Source: an uncultured Oscillospiraceae bacterium (GTDB lineage Bacteria; Bacillota; Clostridia; Oscillospirales; Oscillospiraceae). Taken from it: DNA of 14,510 bases. The position numbers were made by a program, and so were the translations under genes. Below the pieces are notes generated by a model, which saw only the letters and a program-made list of their open reading frames with translations, was not told the DNA's origin and ran no database searches. This document shows positions 14,123 to 14,510 of the stretch, in pieces. The stretch spans positions 1 through 14,510 of the forward strand of contig CAJUQS010000007.1 in NCBI GenBank assembly GCA_910588365.1, read 5' to 3'. How positions within the stretch are numbered: position 1 is the stretch's first letter; each line of letters opens with the position of its first letter.

Positions 14123-14357
14123 TCTGCCCAACATCGGCCCAAAGCTGGCGGAGCACCTGGAAAAGGCGGGGATCCCCTCACCAGAGGCCCTGCGGGAGGC
14201 CGGCGCGGAGACGGCTTTTCTCCGCATCCGCACCCAGGTGGATTCCACCGCCTGCCTTCACGAGCTGGAGGCCCTGGCGGGGGCTGTGGAGGGCGTGCGC
14301 AAGAGTCTGCTGCCCCCCGATCGCAAGGCGGAGCTGAAAGCCTGGTTCCGCTCCTGA
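14106..14357 (+). CDS. Stand-alone TfoX C-terminal domain protein
   Basis: An 83-residue protein consisting only of the TfoX C-terminal type domain. It shows LTDLPNIGPKLAEHLEKAGI, a helix-hairpin-helix-like opening, then SPEALREAGAETAFLRIRTQ, DSTACLHELEALAGAVEGVR and a closing LPPDRKAELKAWFRS. The start is ATG 14106 with AGGAGG at 14091-14096 (9-nt spacing), inside the upstream gene's end. In Gammaproteobacteria TfoX/Sxy controls competence, but the isolated C-terminal domain is widespread in Firmicutes with no defined role. DNA or nucleotide binding is only a guess from the hairpin motif. Confidence 0.88.
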   Translation: MNRLTDLPNIGPKLAEHLEKAGIPSPEALREAGAETAFLRIRTQVDSTACLHELEALAGAVEGVRKSLLPPDRKAELKAWFRS

Positions 14358-14510
14358 GAGCCTGTTTAACATCTCCTCGCGCCCGCCTTGGCGGCATATT
14401 TTCCGCCCTGACTGCGTTAAAAATCCTTGCAATCCGTCAGGATTCTGCAACAGGCGCATCGAGCGCCTGTGCAGAATAATCGTGCATGACCCCTCGATGG
14501 GGTCATTGCA
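14358..14510. repeat. Hairpin-rich intergenic module, possibly an interspersed repeat
   Basis: GCCTGTT (14360-14366) and AACAGGC (14449-14455) bracket the first part. Inside, GGCGG (14390-14394) can pair with CCGCC on either side (14383-14387 or 14403-14407), giving two mutually exclusive stems. AATCCT/AGGATT pair at 14422-14444. Then come CTGCA-A-CAGGCGC with GCGCCTG-TGCAG (14445-14474, loop ATCGA) and TGCATGACCCC with GGGGTCA-T-TGCA (14483-14510, loop TCGAT). No gene is seen, and the window ends inside this region. Confidence 0.6.

Overview
The window reads as chromosome of a high-GC gut Firmicute, most likely Oscillospiraceae (Flavonifractor/Lawsonibacter/Pseudoflavonifractor-like). The reasons are the gene order smc-ftsY and yhbY-nadD/yqeK-LCP-rsfS, the strongly G/C-ending codons, and palindrome-rich intergenic DNA. 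The taxonomic call is inference from these features, not from a search.

Layout. (1) Bases 1-1256 are visibly AT-richer and hold a decayed Tn916-type tyrosine integrase. It carries a one-base frameshift near 448 and is split by a 450-bp insertion (608-1057). That insertion has an 8-bp target duplication and short terminal inverted repeats, and it carries one 85-codon gene. Removing the insertion plus one duplication copy restores the integrase frame exactly. (2) Bases 1445-6934 hold smc (chromosome condensation), ftsY (SRP receptor), a previously unlisted 57-codon membrane-protein ORF overlapping the next gene, and rph (RNase PH). These are followed by rdgB (house-cleaning NTP pyrophosphatase, 6942-7535). 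All are on the + strand with short gaps. (3) Bases 7536-8238 are a 700-bp non-coding stretch made almost entirely of hairpins. It includes two inverted copies of one palindrome module and a close-packed array of about ten hairpins. (4) Bases 8239-14357 hold yhbY, a fused nadD-yqeK gene (NAD synthesis plus Ap4A hydrolase), two tandem LytR-CpsA-Psr (LCP) cell-wall ligases with long low-complexity tails, rsfS, a one-TM small protein and a stand-alone TfoX C-terminal domain protein. (5) Bases 14358-14510 are again hairpin-rich and run off the window.

Functionally, the two housekeeping blocks combine ribosome assembly or silencing (yhbY, rsfS), RNA maturation (rph), nucleotide and NAD metabolism (rdgB, nadD/yqeK), protein targeting (ftsY), chromosome segregation (smc) and cell-wall polymer attachment (LCP pair). 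The most unusual items are the passenger-gene insertion in the integrase, the hairpin array with its inverted palindrome modules before yhbY, a short motif shared by the cytoplasmic tails of the two LCP proteins, and the NadD-YqeK fusion.
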